Assembly (NCBI GenBank): GCA_035762665.1
Contig: DASTNZ010000057.1
Location: forward strand, 1-64,000
Length of the DNA: 64,000 nt
Source: JASLBX01 sp035762665
Lineage (GTDB): Bacteria; Actinomycetota; Actinomycetes; Jiangellales; Jiangellaceae
Direction: 5' to 3'
The notes under the pieces were generated by a model. The model saw only the letters and a list, made by a program, of their open reading frames with translations, made no database searches and had not been told where the DNA came from. This document shows positions 32,536 to 41,104 of the stretch, in pieces (within the stretch, counting starts at the first letter, position 1; each line of letters opens with the position of its first letter). Made by a program: the position numbers and the translations under genes.

Positions 32536-34047
32536 ATGAGCGCTCGTCGGATTGTCGGGATCGAGACCGAGTACGGCATCGCCGTACCCGGCAACCCTGC
32601 CGCCAACTCGATGCTGACGTCGTCGCAGGTGGTCAACGCGTACGCCTCGGCGACGGCGCGCGCTCGCCGGGCCAGGTGGGACTTCGAAGAGGAGAGCCCG
32701 CTTCGCGACGCGCGAGGGTTCGAACTCTCCCGTGAGGCCGCCGACCCGAGCCAGCTCACCGACGAGGAGATCGGGCTGGCCAACGTCATTCTCACCAACG
32801 GCGCTCGGCTGTACGTTGACCACGCGCACCCGGAGTATTCGTCACCAGAGGTGACCAATCCCCGCGATGTCGTCATTTGGGACAAGGCTGGTGAGCGGGT
32901 AATGGCCGAAGCCGCCCGGTTGGCCGGCCTGGCACCCGGGACTGCACCGATCCAGCTTTACAAGAACAACGTCGACAACAAGGGTGCCTCCTACGGCTGC
33001 CACGAGAACTACCTGATGAATCGGTCCACTCCGTTCGCGGAGATCGTCCGGCATCTGATCCCGTTCTTCGTCTCTCGGCAGGTGGTCTGTGGTGCCGGTC
33101 GCGTCGGGATCGGCCAGGACGGCAGCAAGGACGGGTTCCAGCTCTCGCAGCGGGCGGATTACTTCGAGGTTGAGGTGGGCCTCGAGACCACGCTCAAGCG
33201 TCCGATCATCAATACCCGGGACGAGCCGCACGCCGATCCGGAACGTTACCGTCGCCTGCACGTGATCATCGGCGATGCGAACCTCTCGGAGATCTCGACG
33301 TATCTCAAGCTAGGCACGACGGCCCTGGTTCTGTCCATGATCGAGGACGGCTTCCTGCGAGTCGACCTATCCGTCGAACGGCCGGTGACTTCACTGCACG
33401 AGGTGTCACACGACCCGTCCCTCCAGTACCTCATCACTCTGAAAGACGGCCGCAAACTCACGGCCATCCAGTTGCAGATGGAGTACGCCGAGCAGGCCCG
33501 CAAGTTCGTTCAGGACCGGTACGGGCAGGACGTCGACCCTGTCACCGCTGACGTCCTCGACCGGTGGGAGGCCGTGCTCGCGGCGCTGGAGCGCGACCCT
33601 ATGGAGCTATCCGGCCAGCTGGACTGGGTGGCGAAGCTGGCACTGCTCGAGTCGTACCGCGAGCGCGACGGTTACGAGTGGTCGCACCCCAAGCTCCACC
33701 TGGTCGACTTGCAGTACTCGGACGTGCGTCCCAACAAGGGGCTCTATCACCGGCTGGTGTCCATGGGCCGGATCCATCGGCTGGTCGACGACGCAGAGAT
33801 CGGGCGGGCAGTCCACGAGCCGCCCGAGGACACCAGGGCCTACTTCCGCGGCCGGTGCCTGGCTCAGTACGCCCGCCATGTGGCCGCAGCGTCCTGGGAC
33901 TCGGTCATCTTCGACCTGCCCGGTCGGGACGCCTTGCAGCGCGTCCCCACTTTGGAGCCGCTTCGCGGTACGAAATCCCATGTCGGGCTGCTCCTGGACC
34001 GTTGCCGCACCGCTGACGAGCTGCTGCACGAGCTCTCGGCAAGTTAG
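32536..34047 (+). CDS. dop: Depupylase/deamidase of Pup
   Basis: 503 residues. The glutamine-synthetase-like fold shows IVGIETEYGIAVPG with the metal Glu, the Dop loop (about 40-80), and D95 in YVDHAHPEYSSPE, the catalytic Asp. NTRDEPHAD and YGCHENYL are shared with PafA. It removes Pup from substrates and, where Pup ends in Gln, deamidates it. Because this Pup already ends in Glu, the deamidase step should be dispensable and depupylation would be its main job. The order dop-pup-prcB-prcA is conserved. Confidence 0.97.
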   Translation: MSARRIVGIETEYGIAVPGNPAANSMLTSSQVVNAYASATARARRARWDFEEESPLRDARGFELSREAADPSQLTDEEIGLANVILTNGARLYVDHAHPEYSSPEVTNPRDVVIWDKAGERVMAEAARLAGLAPGTAPIQLYKNNVDNKGASYGCHENYLMNRSTPFAEIVRHLIPFFVSRQVVCGAGRVGIGQDGSKDGFQLSQRADYFEVEVGLETTLKRPIINTRDEPHADPERYRRLHVIIGDANLSEISTYLKLGTTALVLSMIEDGFLRVDLSVERPVTSLHEVSHDPSLQYLITLKDGRKLTAIQLQMEYAEQARKFVQDRYGQDVDPVTADVLDRWEAVLAALERDPMELSGQLDWVAKLALLESYRERDGYEWSHPKLHLVDLQYSDVRPNKGLYHRLVSMGRIHRLVDDAEIGRAVHEPPEDTRAYFRGRCLAQYARHVAAASWDSVIFDLPGRDALQRVPTLEPLRGTKSHVGLLLDRCRTADELLHELSAS

Positions 34048-34206
34048 CCGAAGTCGATCGCGTCACATGACAGGGCTTGCAGTAACGGCCTTCGCCGGGT
34101 AAACCCGTTGATGTGATCATTCGTAGCCGTGCCGGTTTGGCGACGCTTCGCTGACGGCGGACGTTCCGGGCACATAACGATCCCTCGAAACGTCGGTCGT
34201 GATAGG

Positions 34207-34212
34207 TAGGGT
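34207..34212 (+). promoter_or_regulatory. -10 box of the pup-prcBA operon, shared block with mpa
   Basis: TAGGGT within GGTAGGGTCATG. The predicted transcription start falls on ATG 34219, which opens a 13-codon mini-ORF. Confidence 0.55.
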
Positions 34213-34218
34213 CATGAC

Positions 34219-34260
34219 ATGAGACCGCGCGAGATCTCGGAGGTGAGTTATGGCGCGTGA
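34219..34260 (+). CDS. Putative leaderless mini-ORF overlapping the pup start
   Basis: ATG 34219, 6 bases after TAGGGT, encodes MRPREISEVSYGA and stops with TGA at 34258-34260, 11 bases inside pup in another frame. It covers the pup Shine-Dalgarno GGAGG. Ribosomes ending here could reinitiate at or block the pup ATG 34250. Expression is not shown by sequence alone. Confidence 0.35.
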   Translation: MRPREISEVSYGA

Positions 34261-34465
34261 CACGAGTGGCGGGCAGCAGCGCAAGCAGCCGCGCCGGAGC
34301 GAGGACGTCGAAGCCAACGAGTCGGCCGAGGTTTCCGAGGATCTCAAGGAGCGGCAGGACAAGCTGGCCGAGGATGTCGACTCGGTGCTCGACGAGATCG
34401 ACGAGGTGCTCGAAGAGAATGCGGAGGACTTCGTCCGAGGATTCGTGCAGAAGGGCGGAGAATAG
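34250..34465 (+). CDS. pup: Prokaryotic ubiquitin-like protein Pup, Glu-terminated
   Basis: 71 residues, acidic and disordered at the N-terminus, with the Mpa-binding coil SEDLKERQDKLAEDVDSVL and the conserved end DFVRGFVQKGGE. The last codon is GAA, so Pup is made ready for ligation without deamidation of a Gln. It is attached to substrate lysines by PafA. Its TAG is immediately followed by the prcB GTG with no spacer. GGAGG lies 7 bases before the ATG. Confidence 0.97.
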   Translation: MARDTSGGQQRKQPRRSEDVEANESAEVSEDLKERQDKLAEDVDSVLDEIDEVLEENAEDFVRGFVQKGGE

Positions 34466-35305
34466 GTGGATCTGTCGGATTCGACTGGACTCCCGGCCGC
34501 GTTCATGCGGCCGGGTACGTCGTCGTTCACTGACTTTCTGGCCAGCTACGCGCCGGAGTTGCTACCGGGGCGGCGCACGCCACCCAGCAACGTGGTCAGC
34601 ACCGACATTCCGCACGGCACGACCATCGTGGCGGTGACCTACCCGGGTGGTGTAGTGATGGCCGGTGACCGGCGCGCCACCATGGGCAACATCATCGCTC
34701 AGCGCGACATCGAGAAGGTGTTCCAGGCCGACGAGTACTCAGCCGTAGGCATCGCGGGCACGGCGGGGCTGGCAGTCGAGGTGGTCCGGCTGTTCCAGCT
34801 CGAGCTCGAGCACTACGAGAAGATCGAGGGCACCGTCCTGTCCCTCGAGGGCAAGGCCAACCGGCTCTCGCACATGATCAGGGGCAACCTCGCCCTGGCC
34901 ATGCAGGGTCTCGCGGCGGTTCCGCTGTTCGCCGGTTACGACCACGCCGAGCAGGACGGGCGCATCTTCTCGTACGACATCACCGGCGGTCGGTACGAAG
35001 AGCACTCGTTCTACGCGGTCGGCTCAGGGTCGCTGTTCGCGCGCGGCGCTCAGAAGAAGCTGTACCGGCCCGACCTCGCGGCCGACGAAGCCGTCACGGT
35101 TTGCGTGCAGGCGCTCTACGATGCCGCCGACGACGATTCTGCGACCGGCGGCCCCGATCTCCAGCGGCGGATCTTCCCCGTAGTCGCCGTGGTGGACGCG
35201 GAGGGATACCGCCGCCTCGACGACGCCGCCGTCGGTCAGATCGTCGAACGCGTCGTCGTGGGCCGCAACGAGCGTCCTGACGGACCCAACGCTCCCCTCG
35301 AGTGA
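34466..35305 (+). CDS. prcB: 20S proteasome beta subunit
   Basis: 279 residues. A 51-residue propeptide ends IPHG and the mature protein begins at T52 (TTIVAVTYPGG), the catalytic N-terminal threonine. GDRRAT and the later GSGSLFARG and D residues complete the active site. It forms the two inner heptameric rings. The GTG start directly follows the pup stop, so translation is coupled. Confidence 0.97.
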   Translation: MDLSDSTGLPAAFMRPGTSSFTDFLASYAPELLPGRRTPPSNVVSTDIPHGTTIVAVTYPGGVVMAGDRRATMGNIIAQRDIEKVFQADEYSAVGIAGTAGLAVEVVRLFQLELEHYEKIEGTVLSLEGKANRLSHMIRGNLALAMQGLAAVPLFAGYDHAEQDGRIFSYDITGGRYEEHSFYAVGSGSLFARGAQKKLYRPDLAADEAVTVCVQALYDAADDDSATGGPDLQRRIFPVVAVVDAEGYRRLDDAAVGQIVERVVVGRNERPDGPNAPLE

Positions 35306-35347
35306 AATCCCACGTACCTGCCACTAACCGAAGGGACCTGAGCATCC

Positions 35348-36136
35348 GTGTCGATGCAGTTCGGATACGTCTCGCCGGAGCAGTTCTACAAGGACAAGGC
35401 CGACTACGCCCGTAAGGGCATCGCCCGCGGCCGGTCCGTGATCGTTATGCAGTACGAACACGGCATCCTGTTCGTGGCCGAGAACCTGTCCCGGTCCCTG
35501 CACAAGATCAGCGAGATCTACGACCGCATCGCGTTCGCTGCGGCCGGGCGTTATCCGGAGCTGGAGAGCCTGCGCATTGCCGGGGTCCGGCTCGCCGACC
35601 TGCGCGGGTACTCGTTCGACCGGGCCGACGTCAACGGCCGCGCGCTGGCGAACACGTACGCGCAAACCCTGGACGCAATCTTCACCACCCAGCCGAAGCC
35701 GTACGAGGTCGAGATCGCCGTCGCGGAGGTTGGCGACACCGCCGCCGACGATCAGATCTACCGGCTGACCTACGAGGGTTCGGTCGTCGACGAGCACGGA
35801 TACGCGGTGATGGGCGGCGCTGCGGACCTGGTCAGCCGGCACCTGTCCGCGAGCTACCGGGAAGGCATGAGCTTCGGGGACGCCACCCGGCTCGCCGTTG
35901 ATGCACTGGGCCGCGACAACGCGTCCGGTGAGGTCCGGCAGCTCACCACGGACGCACTCGAGGTCGCAGTGCTCGATCGGAACCGGCCGCGGCGCAAGTT
36001 CAAGCGCATCCCGCAGGCGAACGTTCGCGAGTTGCTGGGCAACGGCCACGTGGAGGCCCCGCTCGAGCCTGGTGCGTCCGGCGAGTCGGCGGCACCGTCG
36101 ACGGGCGAGCCGACAGAGGAACCACCGGCGACCTAG
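35348..36136 (+). CDS. prcA: 20S proteasome alpha subunit
   Basis: 262 residues from GTG 35348; ATG 35354 (MQFGYVSPEQ) is a close alternative. The N-terminal QFGYVSPEQFYKDKADYARKGIARG is the gate-forming helix region. The core keeps the NTN fold without catalytic Thr. The C-terminal 35 residues are Glu/Pro/Ser-rich and variable. It forms the outer rings to which Mpa docks. Follows prcB by 42 bases. Confidence 0.96.
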   Translation: MSMQFGYVSPEQFYKDKADYARKGIARGRSVIVMQYEHGILFVAENLSRSLHKISEIYDRIAFAAAGRYPELESLRIAGVRLADLRGYSFDRADVNGRALANTYAQTLDAIFTTQPKPYEVEIAVAEVGDTAADDQIYRLTYEGSVVDEHGYAVMGGAADLVSRHLSASYREGMSFGDATRLAVDALGRDNASGEVRQLTTDALEVAVLDRNRPRRKFKRIPQANVRELLGNGHVEAPLEPGASGESAAPSTGEPTEEPPAT

Positions 36137-36152
36137 CCGACTCGTGTACACG

Positions 36153-36158
36153 TAGGCT
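36153..36158 (+). promoter_or_regulatory. -10 box of pafA, leaderless
   Basis: TAGGCT followed by 6 bases and ATG 36165. pafA therefore has its own promoter just after prcA. Confidence 0.55.
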
Positions 36159-36164
36159 GGTGGC

Positions 36165-37526
36165 ATGGATCGCCGCATCTTCGGGCTCGAGAATGAGTAC
36201 GGCGTCACGTGTACGTTCCGGGGTCAGCGGCGGTTGTCACCCGACGAGGTGGCGCGATACCTGTTCCGCCGGGTCGTCACGTGGGGCCGTAGTAGCAACG
36301 TCTTTTTGTCCAATGGCGCCCGGCTCTACCTCGACGTCGGCAGCCACCCCGAATACGCCACCCCCGAGTGTGATTCCCTAGTGGACCTCGTCACGCACGA
36401 CAAGGCCGGTGAGCGGGTCCTTGAGGGGCTGCTGGTGGACGCCGAGAAGCGGCTGCGCGAAGAAGGCATCGCCGGCGATGTCTACCTGTTCAAGAACAAT
36501 ACCGACTCGGCCGGCAACTCGTACGGCTGCCATGAGAACTACCTCGTCGGCCGGCATGGTGAATTCTCCCGGCTAGCGGACGTCCTGATCCCATTCCTGG
36601 TCACGCGGCAGATGATCTGCGGCGCCGGCAAGGTGCTCCAGACCCCGCGGGGCGCGGTCTTCGCGGTGAGCCAGCGGGCCGAGCACATCTGGGAAGGCGT
36701 GTCGAGCGCAACCACCCGGAGCCGACCCATCATCAACACCCGGGACGAGCCGCACGCCGACGCCGAGCGGTACCGCCGCCTGCATGTGATCGTCGGCGAC
36801 TCCAACATGAACGAGTGCACGACGCTGCTCAAGGTAGGCACGACCGACCTTGTGCTCCGGATGATCGAGGCCGGCGCCGGATTGCGCGACCTGTCGCTGG
36901 AGAACCCAATCCGGGCAATCAGGGAGATAAGCCACGACGTCACCGGACGCCGCAGGGTTCGGCTTGCCAGCGGCCGTGAAGCTTCGGCGCTGGAGATCCA
37001 GGAGGAGTATTACTCGAAGGCCCGCGACTTCGTCGACCGGCGCAAGCTGGCGACACCGGTGATCAAGCGCGTCCTAGATCTCTGGGAGCGCACGATCAAG
37101 GCCATCGATTCCGGCGACCTGTCCCTGGTGGAGCGAGAGATCGACTGGGTGACCAAGTTACGCATGATCGAGCGGTACCGCGAGAAGCACAATATGTCGC
37201 TGACCCACCCTCGGATCGCCCAGCTCGATCTCGCGTACCACGACATCCATCGCCGGCGCGGGCTGTACTACCTGCTGGAACGGCGTGGCGTCGTCGAGCG
37301 AGTGTGCCACGACGTGGCGATCTTCGCGGCAAAGTCCATCCCGCCGCAGACGACGCGGGCACGGCTGCGCGGCGAGTTCATCCGGCGGGCTCAGGAGCGG
37401 CGGCGCGATTTTACAGTGGACTGGGTTCACCTCAAGCTCAACGACCAGGCACAACGGACGGTGCTGTGCAAGGATCCGTTCCGGTCGGTTGATGAGCGTG
37501 TCGAGAAGCTCATTGCCAGCATGTAA
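36165..37526 (+). CDS. pafA: Pup-protein ligase
   Basis: 453 residues. IFGLENEYGVTC holds the metal Glu residues, D57 in LYLDVGSHPEYATPE is the catalytic base, and NTRDEPHADAERYRR is the conserved substrate/nucleotide region. It lacks the Dop loop, separating it from Dop at 32536. It joins the gamma-carboxylate of the Pup C-terminal Glu to lysines using ATP. It lies only 28 bases after prcA; in Mycobacterium the two are further apart. Confidence 0.97.
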   Translation: MDRRIFGLENEYGVTCTFRGQRRLSPDEVARYLFRRVVTWGRSSNVFLSNGARLYLDVGSHPEYATPECDSLVDLVTHDKAGERVLEGLLVDAEKRLREEGIAGDVYLFKNNTDSAGNSYGCHENYLVGRHGEFSRLADVLIPFLVTRQMICGAGKVLQTPRGAVFAVSQRAEHIWEGVSSATTRSRPIINTRDEPHADAERYRRLHVIVGDSNMNECTTLLKVGTTDLVLRMIEAGAGLRDLSLENPIRAIREISHDVTGRRRVRLASGREASALEIQEEYYSKARDFVDRRKLATPVIKRVLDLWERTIKAIDSGDLSLVEREIDWVTKLRMIERYREKHNMSLTHPRIAQLDLAYHDIHRRRGLYYLLERRGVVERVCHDVAIFAAKSIPPQTTRARLRGEFIRRAQERRRDFTVDWVHLKLNDQAQRTVLCKDPFRSVDERVEKLIASM

Positions 37527-37535
37527 CCTTCTCAT

Positions 37536-37562
37536 TTGCTTCTCAGTAACCCGAGTTAGGGT
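37536..37562 (+). promoter_or_regulatory. Promoter upstream of the FKBP lipoprotein gene
   Basis: TTGCTT (37536-37541), 15 bases, TAGGGT (37557-37562), 43 bases before GTG 37606. The -10 hexamer equals that of mpa and pup. Confidence 0.4.
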
Positions 37563-37605
37563 GGCACTGCGTTGTACGCCCTCTTCTTGTTAGGACATCT
37601 TCCTC

Positions 37606-38616
37606 GTGCGTAAATTCCCAGCCCTGGTCATAGCCGTGCTCGGAGCTGCCGTGACGCTCACCGCGTGCAACTCCGATTCCGGCGACGGCGACGGTGAGCT
37701 CAGCGCATCCGGTGAGTTCGGTGACAAGCCCGAGATCACTGTGCCGTCTGGCGACCCGTCCGAAGAGCTCGTCGTGGAGGTCCTCTCCCAAGGCGACGGT
37801 GCCGAGGTGGCTTCTGGCGACTTCCTTGTCGTCAACTACCTAGGCCAGACGTGGGAACCGCGGGATCCGGCCGACATACCTTCCGATGACCCCACCGAGC
37901 CCACCGACCAGCCCACCGAGGAGCCGACGGAGGAACCAGCGGCTACCGAGGACGCTGCGGATTCCGACGGGAGCCCGGTGCCCTACATCTTCGACAACTC
38001 GTACGACCGCGGCGAGCCCGTAGGCTTCAACGTCGGCGTTGGCCAGCTCATCCCGGGCTGGGACGAAGGGCTGGTCGGTCAGCAAGTGGGTTCACGGGTG
38101 CTCCTGTCGATCCCGCCGGACAAAGGGTACGGAGGCCAGGAAGGTCACGACTTGGCCGAGGACACCCTGGTCTTCGTGGTGGATATCATCGACGCGTTCA
38201 ACGTCAATTCCGAGATTTCCGGCGAGCCGGTCAGCGATTTGCCGGACGATCTTCCGACGGTGACCGGCGAAGGGGCGGACGAGCCGGTCGTCGAGTTCCC
38301 GGCGTCGGCCGAACCGGTGTCGGAGTCGACCACCGACCTGCTCATCGCCGGCGACGGCGCCGACCTTGGCGAGAACCTTGTCGTCAAGGCGCTGGAGGTG
38401 TCGTACGCAACGGGGGAGAACGGGTACTCGTCGTGGGCCGAGGGCCAGGTGACGGTGATCAATGTCCAGCAGATTCCGGGGTTGCTCGAAGCGCTGGAGG
38501 GGCAGAAGGCAGGGTCCCGGGTCCTGGTACGCATCGCTCCGGCGGACAACGTGACTGAGGAATCCCCTGACGGAGAGCCGATCGCCATCGTCGTCGACAT
38601 TGTGGGGAGCTACTGA
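37606..38616 (+). CDS. FKBP-type peptidyl-prolyl isomerase lipoprotein with two FKBP-like domains
   Basis: 336 residues from GTG 37606. A lipoprotein signal peptide ends with LTAC, so Cys21 is lipidated and the protein sits outside the membrane. The first FKBP domain (about 60-195) contains FLVVNYLGQTW, FNVGVGQLIPGWDEGLVGQ and PPDKGYGG, with a Pro/Thr/Glu insert; the second (about 215-336) is more divergent (VINVQQIPGLLEALEGQKAGSRVLVRI) and probably weak in catalysis. Presumably assists folding of exported proteins. Lnt is encoded near the window end and could complete its acylation. Confidence 0.88.
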   Translation: MRKFPALVIAVLGAAVTLTACNSDSGDGDGELSASGEFGDKPEITVPSGDPSEELVVEVLSQGDGAEVASGDFLVVNYLGQTWEPRDPADIPSDDPTEPTDQPTEEPTEEPAATEDAADSDGSPVPYIFDNSYDRGEPVGFNVGVGQLIPGWDEGLVGQQVGSRVLLSIPPDKGYGGQEGHDLAEDTLVFVVDIIDAFNVNSEISGEPVSDLPDDLPTVTGEGADEPVVEFPASAEPVSESTTDLLIAGDGADLGENLVVKALEVSYATGENGYSSWAEGQVTVINVQQIPGLLEALEGQKAGSRVLVRIAPADNVTEESPDGEPIAIVVDIVGSY

Positions 38617-38617
38617 C

Positions 38618-39010
38618 ATGGCGCTGCAGCGGCCAGAGATCGACTTCCCCGACTTTCCAGAGCCGGATGATCTGGTCACCGAGGACATCGTGGTGGGCGA
38701 GGGAGCGGAGGCGGCAGCCGGCTCGACCGCCGTCGTGCACTACGTCGGTGTCGCGTACTCCACCGGCGAGGAGTTCGACGCCTCGTGGAATCGCGGAACC
38801 CCGTTCGCGTTCCCGCTCGGTGGCGGCAAGGTCATCGCCGGCTGGGACCAGGGAGTACAAGGGATGAAGGTCGGTGGACGGCGACGCCTGGTGATTCCGC
38901 CGCATCTGGGTTATGGCGATCATGGGGCCGGCCAGGTGATCGCCCCAGGGGAGACGCTGATCTTCGTCGTCGACCTGCTCGACGTCCGCTTAAGTCCGAA
39001 GTCCGGTTGA
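38618..39010 (+). CDS. Cytosolic FKBP-type peptidyl-prolyl isomerase
   Basis: 130 residues from ATG 38618, 1 base after the preceding TGA. A single complete FKBP domain with VVHYVGVAYSTGEEFDASW, FPLGGGKVIAGWDQGVQGMKVGGRRRLVIPPHLGYG and LIFVVDLLDV. No signal peptide, in contrast to the upstream lipoprotein. The pair is common in this location beside pafBC in actinomycetes. Confidence 0.93.
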   Translation: MALQRPEIDFPDFPEPDDLVTEDIVVGEGAEAAAGSTAVVHYVGVAYSTGEEFDASWNRGTPFAFPLGGGKVIAGWDQGVQGMKVGGRRRLVIPPHLGYGDHGAGQVIAPGETLIFVVDLLDVRLSPKSG

Positions 39011-39015
39011 TCGAA

Positions 39016-40086
39016 CTACAGCAGGGACGCGGTGTGGCGGCCGGCCGCGGCGGCAGCGAGGAAGTACTCGGTGTCTTCGTCCAGCCTGCGGCCCATCGTC
39101 GACAACGTCACTGGAGCGGCCCGTAGAGCCTCCAGCAACCCGTCGACAGGCACGGTGACAATCTGGTGCCGCGCCAGAGTCGCAGCCTGCTCGCGGACAG
39201 TGTCGCCGAACGGCCCCGGCAGGTCGGGTACAACGACGTCGGCCGGCGTGAGTGCCACCTGCCCGTAGGCCGTCAGGCTGTGGTGCGACACGCCGTGGTG
39301 CCGCTCCCGCGGGTCGGTGGAGCTGATCCGCAACGAGGCGACCGGGCGGCCGGCCAGCACCGACACCGCATTGACCGCCTCCCCGCAGGCCACGCCCGAG
39401 AATCCCCATCGGGTGCCGGTGCCCAGGTTGCCCGGCCCCTGCGTGACGACGGCCAGATCGGCTCCGAGCACGCGCCGGGCGGCCAACAAACCGGTGTGCA
39501 ATGTCACCGCCTCTGCGTCCCCACCGAAGGCTTGGCCGACCGTGACGGCGCCGGCGAGCCAGTCTGCGTCCCGCAACGCCGAGACCGTTCGGCTGAACCA
39601 CAGCGGCAGAGCCCCGCCGTCGGTCATGACGTAAACGACCCGCGCCGCGGGAGCAGCGTCTCGTAGCCCTGCGAGCACGGCCGGAAGGGCCGAATGCAGG
39701 TCGGCGATCACGACCGGCATGCCGCCCAGCGAGTCGGCGTCGCGGAGCAACTCATGGTGCGGAGAGTCCTGCTCGTCGACGCCCAGGACGGTCGCTTGCA
39801 GCGGCGTATAGCGGGCCTTGACGAGGTGCCCACGGCTCGGTGGCGGATCCTCGGGTAGCCGGTCCGGCAGAGCTACGACCAGCGCATACCCGCCCGTCCC
39901 GAGTCCCAGCGCCAGTGCTCCGGTGTTGAGGAGCACCCGGTCGCCGACCCGCGGTTCGCCGACCAAATCCGGGTAGGCTAAGGCAGCGATGAGATCGCCG
40001 TCACCGCCCACAACTACTGCCAGCTCGCGCGCACCGACCCACGTCCGGCGAACCGACATCACGACACCACTACGCCATCGGACCAC
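39016..40086 (-). CDS. DUF3866 family protein
   Basis: 356 residues. Predicted soluble with several Gly-rich beta/alpha motifs (VVGGDGDLIAALAYPDLVGEP, GMPVVIADLHSALPAVLAGL, VTQGPGNLGTGTRWGFSGVACGEAVNAVSVLAG). The family is found beside pafBC in actinomycetes; the function is unknown. GTG 40086 is supported by TAGCCT on the minus strand with exactly 6 bases to it; ATG 40059 is a shorter choice. Divergent from pafB with overlapping promoters. Confidence 0.83.
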   Translation of the reverse strand: MVRWRSGVVMSVRRTWVGARELAVVVGGDGDLIAALAYPDLVGEPRVGDRVLLNTGALALGLGTGGYALVVALPDRLPEDPPPSRGHLVKARYTPLQATVLGVDEQDSPHHELLRDADSLGGMPVVIADLHSALPAVLAGLRDAAPAARVVYVMTDGGALPLWFSRTVSALRDADWLAGAVTVGQAFGGDAEAVTLHTGLLAARRVLGADLAVVTQGPGNLGTGTRWGFSGVACGEAVNAVSVLAGRPVASLRISSTDPRERHHGVSHHSLTAYGQVALTPADVVVPDLPGPFGDTVREQAATLARHQIVTVPVDGLLEALRAAPVTLSTMGRRLDEDTEYFLAAAAAGRHTASLL

Positions 40087-40092
40087 GCCCCG

Positions 40093-40114
40093 AGGCTAGT
40101 GACTCGGCTAGCCT
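40093..40114. promoter_or_regulatory. Divergent -10 boxes of DUF3866 and pafB forming an inverted repeat
   Basis: AGGCTA (40093-40098; TAGCCT on the minus strand, 6 bases before GTG 40086) and TAGCCT (40109-40114, plus strand, for pafB) are separated by 10 bases. RNA polymerase cannot occupy both at once. Confidence 0.55.
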
Positions 40115-40141
40115 CTCGTGTGGAGGGGAAGGGGACTGGCG

Positions 40142-41104
40142 GTGAACCAGGCCAAGAGCGAGCGGCTGATGAACCTCGTCATCTGCCTGCTGGTGTCTCG
40201 CGGTTACGTGCCGAAGAGCCGCATCCGGCAGGTGGTGGGCGGCTACGGAGAGCAGTCTCCTGAGGCCTTTGAGCGGATGTTCGAGCGCGACAAGGAAGAG
40301 CTCCGCGAGCTCGGGATCCCTATCGAAACCGGTTCGTTCGACCCCTTCGGGGATGAGGAGCCGGGGTATCGAATCCGCCGCCAGGAGTTCGAGCTGCCGG
40401 AGATAAGCCTGGAGCCCGACGAAGCTGCCGTGATCGGCTTGGCCGCGCGGGTGTGGCAGCACGCCAGCCTGGCCGAGGCCACCAGTAGCGCGGTACTCAA
40501 GCTGCGCGCGGCCGGTGTGGACACCGACACCTCCGCGCTGGCCGCGATCGAGCCGAGGCTGGCCGTCGAGGAGCCGGCGTTCTGGCCGATGTGGGAGGCA
40601 GTGCGCGACCGGACGCCCGTTACGTTCTCGTATCGCAAGAACCCGACCGGGCGCGCGATGCAGCGGCAACTGCAGCCGTGGAGCGTGCTGTCCTGGCACG
40701 GCCGCTGGTACGTCGTAGGTCACGATCTGGCGCGCAACGGTCCGCGCCTGTTCCGGCTGTCGCGGATCGTAAGTGACGTCATGGCGGCTGGTGAGCCAGG
40801 CTCGTACGACGTCCCGCCGGCGGAGCGGGTCCGCGAGGCCGCGGGGGCGCTGGCACCCGCCCGGCAGACGGCGAGCGCCCGCATCCGGGTCCGCCAGAGC
40901 AGCGGGTACGGCCTGCGGCGGCGAGCGACCGGCATCCGGGTTGGTTCGGACGGGTGGGACGAGCTGAGCGTCCCGTACTCGGACGGTGGCGTCCTGGCCG
41001 AAGAGCTGGCCGGGTACGGCGCTGATGTGGTGGCTATGGAGCCGGAGGACGTTCGTAAGCGTTGCGTAGAACGCCTCCGCGCTGTGGTGGAGGCCGCCGC
41101 GTGA
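40142..41104 (+). CDS. pafB: WYL-domain transcriptional regulator PafB
   Basis: 320 residues from GTG 40142, preceded by GGAGGGGAAGGGG; GTG 40118 is too close to the -10 box. N-terminal helix-turn-helix (KSERLMNLVICLLVSRGYVPKSRIRQVV), WYL domain with HGRWYVVGHDLARNGPRLFRLSRI, and a WCX C-terminal region. With PafC it forms the activator of the LexA-independent DNA-damage response, which recognises RecA-NDp promoters. Two such promoters appear in this window. Stop overlaps pafC by 4 bases. Confidence 0.94.
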   Translation: MNQAKSERLMNLVICLLVSRGYVPKSRIRQVVGGYGEQSPEAFERMFERDKEELRELGIPIETGSFDPFGDEEPGYRIRRQEFELPEISLEPDEAAVIGLAARVWQHASLAEATSSAVLKLRAAGVDTDTSALAAIEPRLAVEEPAFWPMWEAVRDRTPVTFSYRKNPTGRAMQRQLQPWSVLSWHGRWYVVGHDLARNGPRLFRLSRIVSDVMAAGEPGSYDVPPAERVREAAGALAPARQTASARIRVRQSSGYGLRRRATGIRVGSDGWDELSVPYSDGGVLAEELAGYGADVVAMEPEDVRKRCVERLRAVVEAAA

